A stretch of 64,000 bases of DNA from Palleronia sp. LCG004 (GTDB lineage: Bacteria; Pseudomonadota; Alphaproteobacteria; Rhodobacterales; Rhodobacteraceae): NCBI RefSeq assembly GCF_032931615.1, contig NZ_CP136759.1:1240001-1304000 (forward strand), read 5' to 3'. Within the stretch, counting starts at the first letter, position 1. The number at the start of each line of letters is the position of its first letter. The position numbers and the translations under genes were made by a program. Shown here piece by piece: positions 27,526 to 37,576 of this stretch. The notes beneath the pieces were generated by a model. It did not search any database. It was not told the origin of the DNA and saw nothing but the letters and a program-made list of their open reading frames with translations.

Positions 27526-28266
27526 TCAGCAGAGCGCGGTGAGGACGTCCTCGATCTCGAGCTCGACGAGAGCCAGGCATTCCGGCGTCGAGAAGCGGTG
27601 ATCGGCCCCTTTCACGAGGGTCAGCCGCACGTCGCCCGGCAGATGGTCCAGCAGGTTCAAGGCGACCTGCCGGTCGACATCCGCATCCTCGGTCCCCTGC
27701 AGAAGGCGAATCGGGCCGATCTCGCGGATTGGGTCGCGCAACACCAGACGATCGCGCCCGTCCTCGATCAGACGGCGGGTAATGACATATGGGTCGCCGT
27801 ACTCCGATGGGAGCGCAACGCGTCCATCGTCGTGCAATGCGCGGCGCTGATCGTCGGTAAAGCTTGCCCACATGCTGTCCTCGGTGAAGTCGGGGGCCGC
27901 CGCGATGCCGACGAGGCCCGCGACACGGTCGAGATCCCGCGCCACGAGCAGCGAGATCCACCCGCCCATGCTGGAGCCCACGAGCACGATCGGCCCGTCG
28001 GTCAGCGTTTCGATCGCTACGCGTGCATCCTCGGCCCAATCGCCGATTGCACCGTCCTCGAACGCGCCGGATGACTCTCCGTGCCCCGAATAGTCGAAAC
28101 GGAGGAATGCGCGGCCCGAGGCGCGCGCCCAGCCCTCGAGATGCACGGCCTTGGTTCCGCCCATGTCGGACTTGAACCCGCCCAGAAAGACGATCCAGGG
28201 GCCCTGCCCCTCGCTTCGATGATAGGCGATGCGCCGGCCGGCGGCGGTTTCGATGAAATCTGTCAT
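27526..28266 (-). CDS. Alpha/beta hydrolase
   Basis: A 246-residue alpha/beta hydrolase. Nucleophile elbow VGSSMGGW (GxSxG), candidate catalytic Asp in [10 protein letters not shown] and His in KGADHRFS; the N-terminus has [14 protein letters not shown] and [10 protein letters not shown], the pattern of the palmitoyl-protein-thioesterase ABHD10-like group. Substrate unknown; short-chain esters or acyl thioesters are likely. The frame extends to 28587, but the ATG at 28266 gives the family N-terminus. It ends seven bases from the phaZ stop. Confidence 0.87.
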   Translation of the reverse strand: MTDFIETAAGRRIAYHRSEGQGPWIVFLGGFKSDMGGTKAVHLEGWARASGRAFLRFDYSGHGESSGAFEDGAIGDWAEDARVAIETLTDGPIVLVGSSMGGWISLLVARDLDRVAGLVGIAAAPDFTEDSMWASFTDDQRRALHDDGRVALPSEYGDPYVITRRLIEDGRDRLVLRDPIREIGPIRLLQGTEDADVDRQVALNLLDHLPGDVRLTLVKGADHRFSTPECLALVELEIEDVLTALC

Positions 28267-28399
28267 GAGGCGCAAGGATATGGCGCAGAGGCGCAAAGGA
28301 AAGGGCCCGCTTGACTCGCGACGATGGGGCGGCCATCTGGGGCGGACATATCTTGCAACCGGGCGTTCCGTGGGCGCCGAACCGACGAGGAGGCCCGAC

Positions 28400-30346
28400 A
28401 TGGCCCAGATTTCCCTCACATTTCCCGATGGCAACAGCCGCGAGTTCGACGCTGGCGTGACAGCCTCCGAAGTGGCGGCCTCGATCTCCAAGTCACTCGG
28501 CAAGAAGGCCATCTCGGCCAGCCTCGACGATGCGCATTGGGATCTGCAATGGCCGATCGAGCGCGACGGCCGTATCGCGATCCACACGATGGACGACGAG
28601 GCCGCGGCGCTGGAGCTGATCCGTCACGATGCCGCCCATATCATGGCCCGCGCCGTGCAGGAGATCTGGCCCGACGTGAAGGTCACCATCGGCCCTGTTA
28701 CCGATCACGGATGGTTCTACGACTTCGACCGCACAGAGCCCTTTACCCCCGAGGATCTGGGTGCCATCGAAAAGCGCATGCGCAAGATCATCGAGGCGCG
28801 CGATCCCGTTCGGACCGAGATCTGGGACCGCGACCGCGCGATCGCCCATTACGAGGCCGAGGGGGAGCCCTTCAAGGTCGAGCTGATCGAACGGATCCCG
28901 GAGGACGCCCCGATCCGCATGTACTGGCACGGCGACTGGCAGGATCTCTGCCGGGGGCCGCATCTGGTGCATACCGGACAGGTCCCGGCCGATGCGTTCC
29001 GGCTGATGGGGGTTTCCGGGGCCTACTGGTTCGGCGACGTCAACCGTCCGCAGTTGCAGCGGATCCAGGGCGTGGCCTTTCGCAGCAAGAAGGATCTCGA
29101 CGCGCATCTCACCATGCTCGAGGAAGCCGCGCGCCGCGATCACCGCAAGCTCGGCCGCGAGATGGACCTGTTCCACATGCAGGAAGAGGCACCCGGTCAG
29201 GTCTTCTGGCATCCGAACGGCTGGAACATCTATACCACGTTGCAGGATTACATGCGGCGCAAGCAGCGCGCGCATGGCTATTCCGAGATCAACACCCCCC
29301 AGATCGTCGATCGGAAGCTCTGGGAGGCTTCGGGACACTGGGACAAGTATCAGGAGAACATGTTCATCGTCGAAGTGGACGAGGAGCATGCCCGTGAAAA
29401 GGCCGTCAACGCGCTGAAGCCGATGAACTGTCCCTGCCATGTGCAGGTTTTCAACCAGGGGCTGAAATCCTATCGCGACCTGCCGCTGAGGCTCGCCGAG
29501 TTCGGTGCCTGTTCGCGGTACGAGCCGTCGGGTGCGCTGCACGGTCTGATGCGGGTGCGCGGCTTCACGCAGGATGACGCACATATCTTCTGCACCGAGG
29601 ACCAGATCGAGGGAGAATGCGCGGCCTTCATCGACATGCTGGCCAGCGTCTATCGCGATCTCGGATTCGACCGGTTCGACATCAAGTTCTCGACCCGGCC
29701 GGAAAAGCGCGTCGGGTCCGACGAATCGTGGGATTACGTCGAGAACGCGCTCGAGAACGCGATCAAGGCCACGGGGCACCCCTATGAGCTCGACCCCGGC
29801 GAGGGTGCGTTCTACGGGCCAAAACTGGACTTCAAGCTGACCGACGCGATCGGTCGTGAATGGCAGCTCGGCACCTTTCAGGTCGATCCGAACCTGCCCG
29901 AGCGGCTCGACGCGAGCTATATCGCGCCCGACGGGGCAAAGCGCCGACCCTACATGCTGCACCGCGCCATCCTGGGCTCGTTCGAGCGGTTCCTGGGGAT
30001 CCTCATCGAGAACTACGAGGGAAAACTGCCCTTCTGGATCGCGCCGCGTCAGGTCGTCGTGGCATCCATCGTCTCGGATGCGGACGAGTACGTCACCGAG
30101 ATCGCGGATCTGCTGCGCCGTGCCGGCATCCGCGCAGAGGCCGATACCCGAAACGAGAAGATCAACTACAAGGTGCGCGAGCATTCCGTGGGCAAGGTGC
30201 CGGTGATCCTCGCCATCGGTGGGCGCGAGGTTGAGGAGCGGACAGTATCGCTGCGGCGTCTGGGCGAGAAGCAGACCCGGACCGTCGATCTCGAGACGCT
30301 GATCGCGGATCTCGGGGCCGAAGCGACGCCGCCCGACCTCAGGTAA
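28400..30346 (+). CDS. thrS: Threonyl-tRNA synthetase
   Basis: A 648-residue class II synthetase. TGS domain (about 1-62), editing N2 domain with [12 protein letters not shown], then the catalytic core with zinc-binding Cys in [31 protein letters not shown] (motif 2 region, shown in part) and [15 protein letters not shown] (motif 3), and the anticodon-binding domain (about 545-640). Start at 28400 follows GAGGAGG; the upstream open frame is not conserved. The last eight bases overlap the convergent ArsC-like gene. Confidence 0.97.
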   Translation: MAQISLTFPDGNSREFDAGVTASEVAASISKSLGKKAISASLDDAHWDLQWPIERDGRIAIHTMDDEAAALELIRHDAAHIMARAVQEIWPDVKVTIGPVTDHGWFYDFDRTEPFTPEDLGAIEKRMRKIIEARDPVRTEIWDRDRAIAHYEAEGEPFKVELIERIPEDAPIRMYWHGDWQDLCRGPHLVHTGQVPADAFRLMGVSGAYWFGDVNRPQLQRIQGVAFRSKKDLDAHLTMLEEAARRDHRKLGREMDLFHMQEEAPGQVFWHPNGWNIYTTLQDYMRRKQRAHGYSEINTPQIVDRKLWEASGHWDKYQENMFIVEVDEEHAREKAVNALKPMNCPCHVQVFNQGLKSYRDLPLRLAEFGACSRYEPSGALHGLMRVRGFTQDDAHIFCTEDQIEGECAAFIDMLASVYRDLGFDRFDIKFSTRPEKRVGSDESWDYVENALENAIKATGHPYELDPGEGAFYGPKLDFKLTDAIGREWQLGTFQVDPNLPERLDASYIAPDGAKRRPYMLHRAILGSFERFLGILIENYEGKLPFWIAPRQVVVASIVSDADEYVTEIADLLRRAGIRAEADTRNEKINYKVREHSVGKVPVILAIGGREVEERTVSLRRLGEKQTRTVDLETLIADLGAEATPPDLR

Positions 30347-30662
30347 GTTCGGCGCGGGTCGTCGCGTCCCAGCCAAGATGGAGTGTGCCGTCCACATCGA
30401 TGACGGGGCGCTTCATCAGCGTCGGATGCACGACGATAAGATCCACCGGGTCATGTTCCCGCTCCGCCTCGGAGAGATTGCGCCACGTCGTCGATCGCCG
30501 GTTGAGCAAGATATCTCCGAATCGCGCGTGAAACTCGGCGATCCGCTCAGCTGGCAGGCCATCGGCCCGTAGATCGTGGAACTCCACCTCGTGACCCGCA
30601 TCGCGCAGGGCTTTCAATGCCTTGCGGCACGTATCGCATGTCTTGAGACCATAGAGCTTCAT
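30339..30662 (-). CDS. ArsC/Spx-family thioredoxin-fold protein
   Basis: A 107-residue protein of the ArsC family, thioredoxin fold: [16 protein letters not shown] with a CxxC pair (C9, C12), then FHDLRADG, and [14 protein letters not shown], the conserved loop preceding the family's anion-binding Arg. Relatives include YffB and Spx. True arsenate reductases usually have a single Cys followed by a distinct pattern, so a redox or glutathione-dependent role is as likely as arsenate reduction. No arsenic genes nearby. Convergent with thrS, overlapping by eight bases. Confidence 0.85.
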   Translation of the reverse strand: MKLYGLKTCDTCRKALKALRDAGHEVEFHDLRADGLPAERIAEFHARFGDILLNRRSTTWRNLSEAEREHDPVDLIVVHPTLMKRPVIDVDGTLHLGWDATTRAELT

Positions 30663-30854
30663 CGGCGGGACCGTTCGGTGAGAGATTTCGTTTGAGTTTT
30701 ACTTGCAATCGGTCCGGAAATTTTCCAGCGTTTTTTCGTGAGATCAGACTTTCTACCGGCCTCAGCCCCTCCCCGGGGCAGCCAATTAACGGAAGAACTG
30801 GCTGCACCATCCCGTCGCAATGATGCGGGCGGGTCATACAAGGGAGATACGGTT

Positions 30855-31061
30855 ATGCCCACCGGCACCGTGAAATGGTTCAACACCACGAAAGGCTACG
30901 GCTTCATCGCGCCCGATGACGGCGGCAAGGACATCTTCGTCCACATCTCGGCGGTCGAACGCGCCGGAATGACTGGCCTCGCCGACAACCAGAAGGTGAG
31001 TTACGAGCTTATCTCTGGCCGTGACGGTCGCGAATCCGCAGGCGACCTTCAGGCACTGTAA
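30855..31061 (+). CDS. cspA: Cold-shock domain protein
   Basis: A 68-residue single cold-shock domain binding RNA and single-stranded DNA. RNP1 is KGYGFI and RNP2 is DIFVHIS; MPTGTVKWFN is the standard start. AAGGGAGA lies before the ATG at 30855. The 190-base upstream gap is pyrimidine- and A/T-richer than the genome and may contain a structured leader as in other csp genes, though I cannot define one. A good terminator follows. Confidence 0.95.
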   Translation: MPTGTVKWFNTTKGYGFIAPDDGGKDIFVHISAVERAGMTGLADNQKVSYELISGRDGRESAGDLQAL

Positions 31062-31822
31062 GGCTTGAACAATTTTAAGAATTTGAGCTTGCTCCGGGGC
31101 AGCCGGAGCGAGCTGAAAGTTTTTGAATTTTGAAGAGCGGTTATCCGCGGATTTACGACCCTAACTCGACGCACTTTCGAACTGATGCTTCAGTGAAGCC
31201 CGGATCAGCGCCTGGCGTGTTGTCCGTGGGATCGTTCGGCACCGTTTGGCACCGGGTCACCCTTTTCCAACGTCGTGAATGCAGGATCTTCGCCGCCTGA
31301 TAGATGGAGAGAAGGCTGTCTATATTGGAGGCGGCGTTTTTCACCTCGACGAGCCGCTATCGGCTAATCGCAAACCATCTTTCTACGACGGCGAGCTTAA
31401 ACCAGATTCCATAGAGACCGTGAGAATGTCTATCCAGTCAGTCGACTGAGGTTCGCGCGTTTCTTTGCCTGAAACGTCGTTCCGGGGCCATCGTAGAAAG
31501 CAGATGTTTGAACTGATCGTTCTTTCGAGGCTGGGATGTCGAGTATGAGACCGAGTGAATTCGCCTCGCTCAATAAATCCCGATCATCGGCATCAAGGAT
31601 CTCGATATTGGGAACGCGCTTCGCGTGTATTTCGCCATGTGACTTTCCTGAATGGCAGAAGCGAAACCATTCGGATGAGCGGTGGTCGGGGCCATACCAT
31701 CTTGCACGGGCGGACGAAGAACCCGAGGTCGGGGAACCGCAGGTGCCTTACCGAGGCGGGACGATCTTTACCGTGACGCCGGGCGTCCTAGGTCAGGGCG
31801 CAACGGAATAACGGAGAGAGAC
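31062..31822. other. Gene-poor stretch between csp and gloA (761 bases)
   Basis: After the csp terminator there is no frame with convincing coding character. Composition is visibly richer in A/T than the flanks. The best short frame is 56 codons at 31279-31449 (MQDLRRLIDG..., ending SIQSVD), which lacks a ribosome site and has low G+C at third positions; it may be chance or a decayed remnant. The last 20 bases carry the gloA ribosome site. No tRNA, repeat array or transposase remnant recognised. Confidence 0.5.
31087..31125 (+). terminator. Rho-independent terminator of the cold-shock gene
   Basis: Stem GCTTGCTCCGG / CCGGAGCGAGC (31087-31097 and 31103-31113, one G-T pair), loop GGCAG, followed shortly by GTTTTTG. 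About 25 bases after the csp stop. Confidence 0.75.
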
Positions 31823-32257
31823 ATGAGTACCGAATACCTGCACACGATGGTTCGCGCCAAGGATCTCGACAAAACGATGGCCTTCTTCGAGATGCTTGGG
31901 CTCAAGGAACGCCGGCGCAGCGAGTCCGAACAGGGCCGCTTCACGCTGGTCTTCATGTGTCCGCCAGATCAGGATGACGGCCGCGCGGATGTCGAGATTA
32001 CCTACAACTGGGACGGCGACGACGACCTGCCCGATGACAGCCGCCATTTCGGTCATCTCGCCTATCGCGTCGACGACATCTACGAGATGTGCACGAAGTT
32101 CCAGGATGCCGGCGTGACGATCAACCGCCCCCCGCGCGACGGTCACATGGCGTTCGTCCGCTCGCCCGACAACATTTCGGTCGAGATTCTGCAGCGGGGC
32201 GACGCGAAGGAGCCGCAGGAGCCGTGGGCCAGCATGGAAAATACCGGTCACTGGTAA
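31823..32257 (+). CDS. gloA: Lactoylglutathione lyase (glyoxalase I)
   Basis: GloA isomerises the hemithioacetal of methylglyoxal and glutathione to S-lactoylglutathione. The 144-residue VOC-fold protein has paired repeats: LHTMVRAKDLDKTMAFFEMLG with first metal His, then FGHLAYRVDDIYEMC with the second His, and a C-terminal metal Glu in NISVEILQ. The start at 31823 follows GGAGAGAG. Its 3' end overlaps the likely start of the DUF1194 gene. Confidence 0.93.
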   Translation: MSTEYLHTMVRAKDLDKTMAFFEMLGLKERRRSESEQGRFTLVFMCPPDQDDGRADVEITYNWDGDDDLPDDSRHFGHLAYRVDDIYEMCTKFQDAGVTINRPPRDGHMAFVRSPDNISVEILQRGDAKEPQEPWASMENTGHW

Positions 32258-32985
32258 GCCTTGCAGCGGCGCTTCTTGCGCCCGGGGCAGTCGCGGCGGA
32301 GTGCCGTCTCGCCCTTGCGATCGCAATCGACATCTCGTCCTCCGTCGACCCGACGGAGGACGAGTTGCAACGACATGGTTTGGCAAGCGCACTTACGTCA
32401 GCCGAAGTGGTCGCGGCCGCCCTGTCGGTACCGGGCGCGCCGGTCGCCGTTGCAATCTATGAATGGTCAGGGCGCTGGCAGCAGATCCTGATAGCCGATT
32501 GGACATTGATCGAACGCGCCGAGGATCTCGACCGGGTTGCGGGGGTCGTGGCCGGATCGGCCAGATCGCACGACGATTACCCCACCGCGATGGGATACGC
32601 TCTCGGATACGGTGAGGGATTGCTCCGCCGCGCACCTGAATGCCTCTTCCACACGATCGACGTGGCCGGAGACGGCATGAACAACGATGGGTTCGGCCCG
32701 CGTCTGACTTACCAAAATTTCCCCTTCGACGGCATTACCGTGAACGGTCTTGTCATCGCGGAAGACGGACCCGAAATCGTTGAGTACTACGACAGTCAGG
32801 TCCGCTACGGGCCGGGATCATTCGTCGAGATCGCACGCGGCTTCGAGGATTTCGAGCGTGCGATGCGCCGCAAGCTCGAACGCGAGATGTCCATTCTGAC
32901 GATCGGGAGCGCGGAACCCGCGATCAATAGATATAGCGGATCTGGTCGGTCCAGTACCGTTCAACCCGACGAAGCGTCGCGTTGA
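32224..32985 (+). CDS. DUF1194 secreted protein with VWA-like fold
   Basis: A DUF1194 protein of about 253 residues. It begins with a signal peptide (hydrophobic LVSLAAALLAPGAVAA before EC) and has the VWA/MIDAS-like AIDISSSVD, later TIDVAGDGMNNDG. Function unknown; a periplasmic metal-dependent binding role is plausible. No ATG precedes the signal peptide in frame close by; GTG at 32224 fits, with AGGAG a little too near and GAAGGAG further away, so the start is uncertain. It overlaps gloA by 34 bases and the convergent MarR gene by 62 bases, an unusually squeezed position. Confidence 0.8.
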   Translation: MGQHGKYRSLVSLAAALLAPGAVAAECRLALAIAIDISSSVDPTEDELQRHGLASALTSAEVVAAALSVPGAPVAVAIYEWSGRWQQILIADWTLIERAEDLDRVAGVVAGSARSHDDYPTAMGYALGYGEGLLRRAPECLFHTIDVAGDGMNNDGFGPRLTYQNFPFDGITVNGLVIAEDGPEIVEYYDSQVRYGPGSFVEIARGFEDFERAMRRKLEREMSILTIGSAEPAINRYSGSGRSSTVQPDEASR

Positions 32986-33421
32986 TCACGTCGATCTGGT
33001 CCATGCTCAGGACATCGCGTCCCTGTATGCCATCGGCATGCCGTTCGAACAGGCGTTTGACGGTCTGGTGAACGGCGCGGCCCTTGGAGGTGAGCTTGAC
33101 CCTAACGGCGCGTCGATCGATCTCGCAGCGCTGGTGGTGCATGTAGCCCATCTCGACGAGCTTCTTGAGATTGTAGGAGACGTTCGATCCCTGGTAGTAG
33201 CCCCGCGTCTTGAGTTCGCCGGCCGTCACCTCGTTATCGCCCACGTTGAACAGCAAGAGAGCCTGGACCGGGTTGATCTCGAGCACGCCCACGCGCTCGA
33301 ACTCGTCCTTCAGAACATCGAGCAGGAGTCGATGCAGCCGTTCGACCAGGGAAAGCGTCTCGAGATATTCTGAGATGAACTCCCGCTCCCGGCCCCGCTC
33401 CATCCGTTGCATCACACTCAT
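32924..33421 (-). CDS. MarR-family winged-helix regulator (LdtR-like)
   Basis: A 165-residue winged-helix protein. VLEINPVQALLLFNVGDNEVTAGEL leads into the recognition region (short form: GYYQGSNVSYNLKKLVEMGY) and the wing HHQRCEIDRRAVRVKLTSKG. It resembles LdtR, the MarR-type regulator known in Rhizobiales to control an L,D-transpeptidase and osmotic tolerance; the target here is not visible nearby. Its 3' end overlaps the DUF1194 gene. sdhE lies just upstream on the same strand. Confidence 0.88.
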   Translation of the reverse strand: MSVMQRMERGREREFISEYLETLSLVERLHRLLLDVLKDEFERVGVLEINPVQALLLFNVGDNEVTAGELKTRGYYQGSNVSYNLKKLVEMGYMHHQRCEIDRRAVRVKLTSKGRAVHQTVKRLFERHADGIQGRDVLSMDQIDVINATLRRVERYWTDQIRYIY

Positions 33422-33486
33422 CCGGGCTTCCTCGCCAAACTGACTTCCTGTGAAGACGAAGATGCGTGCGAAGACCTAACAATTCG

Positions 33487-33768
33487 TCAAGAACTGCGAC
33501 TTTTATTCAAACCGTCGGACATATGGGCGGTGATCTCGGAAACGAGCGGAGCGAAACGCGGTGGCGGGGCTGCCTGCCCGCTTACCCAGCGGTAAAGCTC
33601 TTGGTCGTTCTCGGTCAGCATCTCCTCGTAAAGCTCGATGGTGCCAGCATCGAGGTCTGCGAGATGGGCATCCGCATAGCTCCCGAGAATGAGGTCCATC
33701 TCCTTCATGCCGCGACGCCAGGAGCGGAGCCGTAGCCGCTTGAGGGTGTTGATCTCGACATCCGTCAT
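33487..33768 (-). CDS. sdhE: FAD assembly factor SdhE (succinate dehydrogenase assembly factor 2)
   Basis: SdhE helps attach FAD covalently to the flavoprotein subunit of succinate dehydrogenase. The 93-residue protein has the diagnostic RGMKE (RGxxE) in RLRSWRRGMKEMD, then the helical ELYEEMLTENDQELYRWV. Length is normal, with a short extra tail. The sdh genes are not in the window. Divergent from the aminotransferase gene. Confidence 0.92.
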   Translation of the reverse strand: MTDVEINTLKRLRLRSWRRGMKEMDLILGSYADAHLADLDAGTIELYEEMLTENDQELYRWVSGQAAPPPRFAPLVSEITAHMSDGLNKSRSS

Positions 33769-33836
33769 CGCGAAAGCTCCTTTTCCGGAAAGATGGGCCG
33801 GACTCGCGCCAGCGGCCTCACGGCGTTTCCTGTTGA

Positions 33837-35096
<1,260 letters not shown>

Positions 35097-35105
35097 ACAC
35101 AAAAG

Positions 35106-35142
35106 AAAGGCCCGGCCTGCCACACGGAAGGTCGGGCCTTTT
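35106..35142. terminator. Bidirectional terminator between aatA and galU
   Basis: Arms AAAGGCCCGGCCT (35106-35118) and AAGGTCGGGCCTTTT (from 35128) pair with one G-T wobble; A-run on the left and T-run on the right serve both directions. Confidence 0.8.
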
Positions 35143-35159
35143 CACTTATTCGGTACGCC

Positions 35160-36062
35160 TTACTCGGCCGCTACGCGCTGGCCATACTCCACCGCACCGA
35201 ACTCTTCCAGAACCTCTGCATATTCCGGGTCCTGCCGTGCGACAAAGAGGGTCGCAGCCAGCATTCCCTGCTTCGATCCACAATCGAATCTGCGGCCGGA
35301 GAACTTGAAGCCCGCAAGCCCCAGACGCCCGATACCTGCCGCGATCGCGTCGGTTAGCTGATACTCGCCCCCGGCCCCCGGCTCGAGAGCATCGAGGTCG
35401 CCGAAGATGGACGCGTCGAGGATGTAACGTCCGACGACGGCGTGACGCGAAGGGGCTTTCTCGGGCGCGGGTTTCTCGACCATGCCGGCAGCGTAGATGA
35501 CCTTGCCGTCGCTTCCATGCGCATCGAGCACACCATACGAGGATACGGCCTCGCGAGAAACTTCCATTGTCGCAACCATGTGGCCCGTCTTCGACGTTTC
35601 GTAGGCTTCGACCATCTCGGAGAGGCAGCCGCGTTCGCCCAGGATCAGGTCGTCGGGAAGAATGACCGCGACGGCACCGGGAAGGACATGCTTCGCTGCA
35701 CAATTTACCGCATGACCGAGCCCGAGAGGCTTGTCTTGCATGACGAACACGAATTCTTGGTTCTCGTCATCGAGGGCGTCGCGTTCGAGCTTGTCCGCGA
35801 TCTTGCCTTTTCCCTTCTGACGAAGGGCGTGACCGAGGTCGGCATCATGCCGGACATGCCGCTCGATCGAACTTTTCGATGGGTGCGAGACGAAGATCAT
35901 CCGCTCGATCCCGGCCGCACGTGCCTCGTCGATCGCGTACTGGATCAAGGGCGTGTCGATGACCGGGAGCAGCTCCTTCGGAACCGCCTTGGTAGCGGGG
36001 AGAAAACGCGTTCCGAGCCCTGCGACGGGAAAGATTGCGGTGCGGACGGCGGCATTCGACAT
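35160..36062 (-). CDS. galU: UTP-glucose-1-phosphate uridylyltransferase
   Basis: GalU makes UDP-glucose, precursor for exopolysaccharide and glucosides. The 300-residue protein has the nucleotidyltransferase signature AGLGTRFLPATKAVPKELLP, and VVGRYILDASIF and the FKFSGRRFDCGSKQGML region. Start ATG at 36062 with AAAGGGA upstream; the longer frame is leader sequence. It is transcribed away from the gpsA-HAD-ggpS operon and lies near the exopolysaccharide genes. Confidence 0.95.
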   Translation of the reverse strand: MSNAAVRTAIFPVAGLGTRFLPATKAVPKELLPVIDTPLIQYAIDEARAAGIERMIFVSHPSKSSIERHVRHDADLGHALRQKGKGKIADKLERDALDDENQEFVFVMQDKPLGLGHAVNCAAKHVLPGAVAVILPDDLILGERGCLSEMVEAYETSKTGHMVATMEVSREAVSSYGVLDAHGSDGKVIYAAGMVEKPAPEKAPSRHAVVGRYILDASIFGDLDALEPGAGGEYQLTDAIAAGIGRLGLAGFKFSGRRFDCGSKQGMLAATLFVARQDPEYAEVLEEFGAVEYGQRVAAE

Positions 36063-36460
36063 GCGGAGATCCCTTTGTGTTGGACTTTTCAGCGTTGCAA
36101 CGCAGCACGCTGACTTTGGTTGCCAACGTTCTACGCGCTGCGCGCGGGTACCGGACACCCTTTCGACCCGTCGTCTAGTTCCGGGACATGTCGTGCAGGA
36201 GTATGACCGATAAATGTCTGAAATGAGGCATTTTTGGACGCTTCGGGAACATCGAGCCCCTATCATTTGACTGGCGTAAAAGCGCCTATGGTCCGTAACT
36301 GAGGAGCGTCCCTGTGCCGATCGCCAAGGTCGCGCTGCACTTGCAGCATGGATTGCCTTCCGTCACACCGCGTCTAGATCGATCGTCATGCAGATGGTTT
36401 GCAATCGCCGGCAAGATCCGCAGACATAACCTCGACAGAAGGTCACCCGGGAAGGAATTC
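36063..36460. other. Divergent intergenic region galU-gpsA (398 bases)
   Basis: No coding frame of quality. It must hold the promoters for both galU and the osmolyte operon. It contains the inverted repeat GCTGCA-CT-TGCAGC (36334-36347) and an A/T-richer segment around 36210-36300 with a TTGACT at 36267 but no well-spaced -10. The last bases hold the gpsA ribosome site GGGAAGGA. Confidence 0.5.
36334..36347. promoter_or_regulatory. Inverted repeat upstream of gpsA operon
   Basis: GCTGCACTTGCAGC: perfect 6+6 palindrome around two bases, 114 bases before the gpsA start. It contains CTGC-N4-GCAG, one base wider than the PhaR-like sites elsewhere in the window. Possible operator; no regulator gene is adjacent. 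Confidence 0.35.
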
Positions 36461-37576
36461 ATGACGATCAGCAAGTCCGACCAGCAGATGTTGTCATCGC
36501 TGGCAAAGCCCTACGACCGTATCGCCGTCATCGGCGCAGGATCCTGGGGAACCGCACTTGCGACCGTCGCGCGCCGCGCGGGACGCGAGGTCGTTATTTG
36601 GGGCCGCGACGGTGAAGTGACCAAAGCCATCTCTGACCGTCAGGAAAACCCGAAATACCTGCCCGAGATCGGATTGCCCGAGGGGATCGAGGCGACGACC
36701 GACATGGCTGCGGCATTGCGGAACGCCGATGCCGTCCTCGTCGTGACGCCCTCGACCACGCTTCGCCAGATCTGCGCGCAGATGAAGCCCCATCTCGGGG
36801 ACGGCGTGCCCGTCGCGCTCTGCGCCAAGGGTATCGAAGCGAAGACCGGCCTGCTTCTTGGGGAAGTGGCCGCAGAGGAGTTGCCAGGACACCCGATCGG
36901 CGCGCTGTCCGGCCCGACCTTTGCAAAGGAGACGGTCCTCGCGCATCCGACGGCGGCCACTGTCGCATTCGATTTCCGCTACTCCGACAGGCTCGCGCCG
37001 CATAACAGCCCCGCAGCACGCCTGGCCATTTCGATGAGTTCAGAATCCTTTCGACCCTATATCTCCGACGACCTCGTGGGCGTCGAGATCGGTGGTGCGG
37101 TCAAGAACGTCATCGCCATCGCCTGCGGGATGATGTCGGGGGCCGGCTTTGCCGAGAACACGCGCGCGGCCCTCATCACCCGTGGCATGGACGAGATGAA
37201 GACATTGGCCGAAGTGCTTGGTGGAAGGCGCGAAACGGTGACCGGCCTGTCCGGCGCGGGGGACCTCACCCTTACCTGCTCCTCCACAACCTCGCGCAAC
37301 ATGAGCCTCGGGACGCAGCTTGGACAGGGTCTCCGCCGCGAGGAGTGCTTTGGTGGCGAGAACGTCGTCGTCGAAGGCGAAGTCAACTCGATCTCGGTGG
37401 TGGATCTCGCCGCTCAGATTGGTGTCACCCTCCCGATCTGCGAGGCCGTGCACGCGATCCTTCACGAGGGTGCAGATCTCACTCAAACCTTCCGGGATCT
37501 CTGGTCCCGTCCGATCGAGGGCGAGCCGCGCACGCTCGGCATCTCACTCAATCATCCCTTTGGAGAATCCGCATGA
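36461..37576 (+). CDS. gpsA: NAD(P)-dependent glycerol-3-phosphate dehydrogenase, operon-linked
   Basis: GpsA reduces dihydroxyacetone phosphate to sn-glycerol-3-phosphate. The 371-residue protein has VIGAGSWGTALATVARR, LSGPTFAKE, and the catalytic GGAVKNVIAIACG. Start 36461 follows GGGAAGGA. It is longer than housekeeping GpsA because of an N-terminal extension (about 22 residues) and a mid-insert near residues 165-185. It overlaps the phosphatase gene by ATGA, followed by a glucosylglycerol-phosphate synthase, so it most likely supplies the glycerol-3-phosphate acceptor for that enzyme and may be a dedicated second copy. Confidence 0.92.
   Translation: MTISKSDQQMLSSLAKPYDRIAVIGAGSWGTALATVARRAGREVVIWGRDGEVTKAISDRQENPKYLPEIGLPEGIEATTDMAAALRNADAVLVVTPSTTLRQICAQMKPHLGDGVPVALCAKGIEAKTGLLLGEVAAEELPGHPIGALSGPTFAKETVLAHPTAATVAFDFRYSDRLAPHNSPAARLAISMSSESFRPYISDDLVGVEIGGAVKNVIAIACGMMSGAGFAENTRAALITRGMDEMKTLAEVLGGRRETVTGLSGAGDLTLTCSSTTSRNMSLGTQLGQGLRREECFGGENVVVEGEVNSISVVDLAAQIGVTLPICEAVHAILHEGADLTQTFRDLWSRPIEGEPRTLGISLNHPFGESA

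Noticed and set aside
28493..30397. 634-codon open frame antisense to thrS
   Set aside because: thrS is unambiguous; the antisense product has no domain and typical shadow composition.
30339..30662. Arsenate reductase arsC
   Set aside because: Family fold fits, but there is a CxxC pair and no arsenic genes nearby; a specific arsC call is not supported.
31279..31449. 56-codon frame in the gene-poor stretch
   Set aside because: Reads somewhat protein-like but has no ribosome site, is preceded directly by a stop, and has low third-position G+C compared with neighbours; not supported as a gene.
31536..31811. 91-codon frame before gloA
   Set aside because: No motif, no ribosome site, and composition like non-coding sequence.
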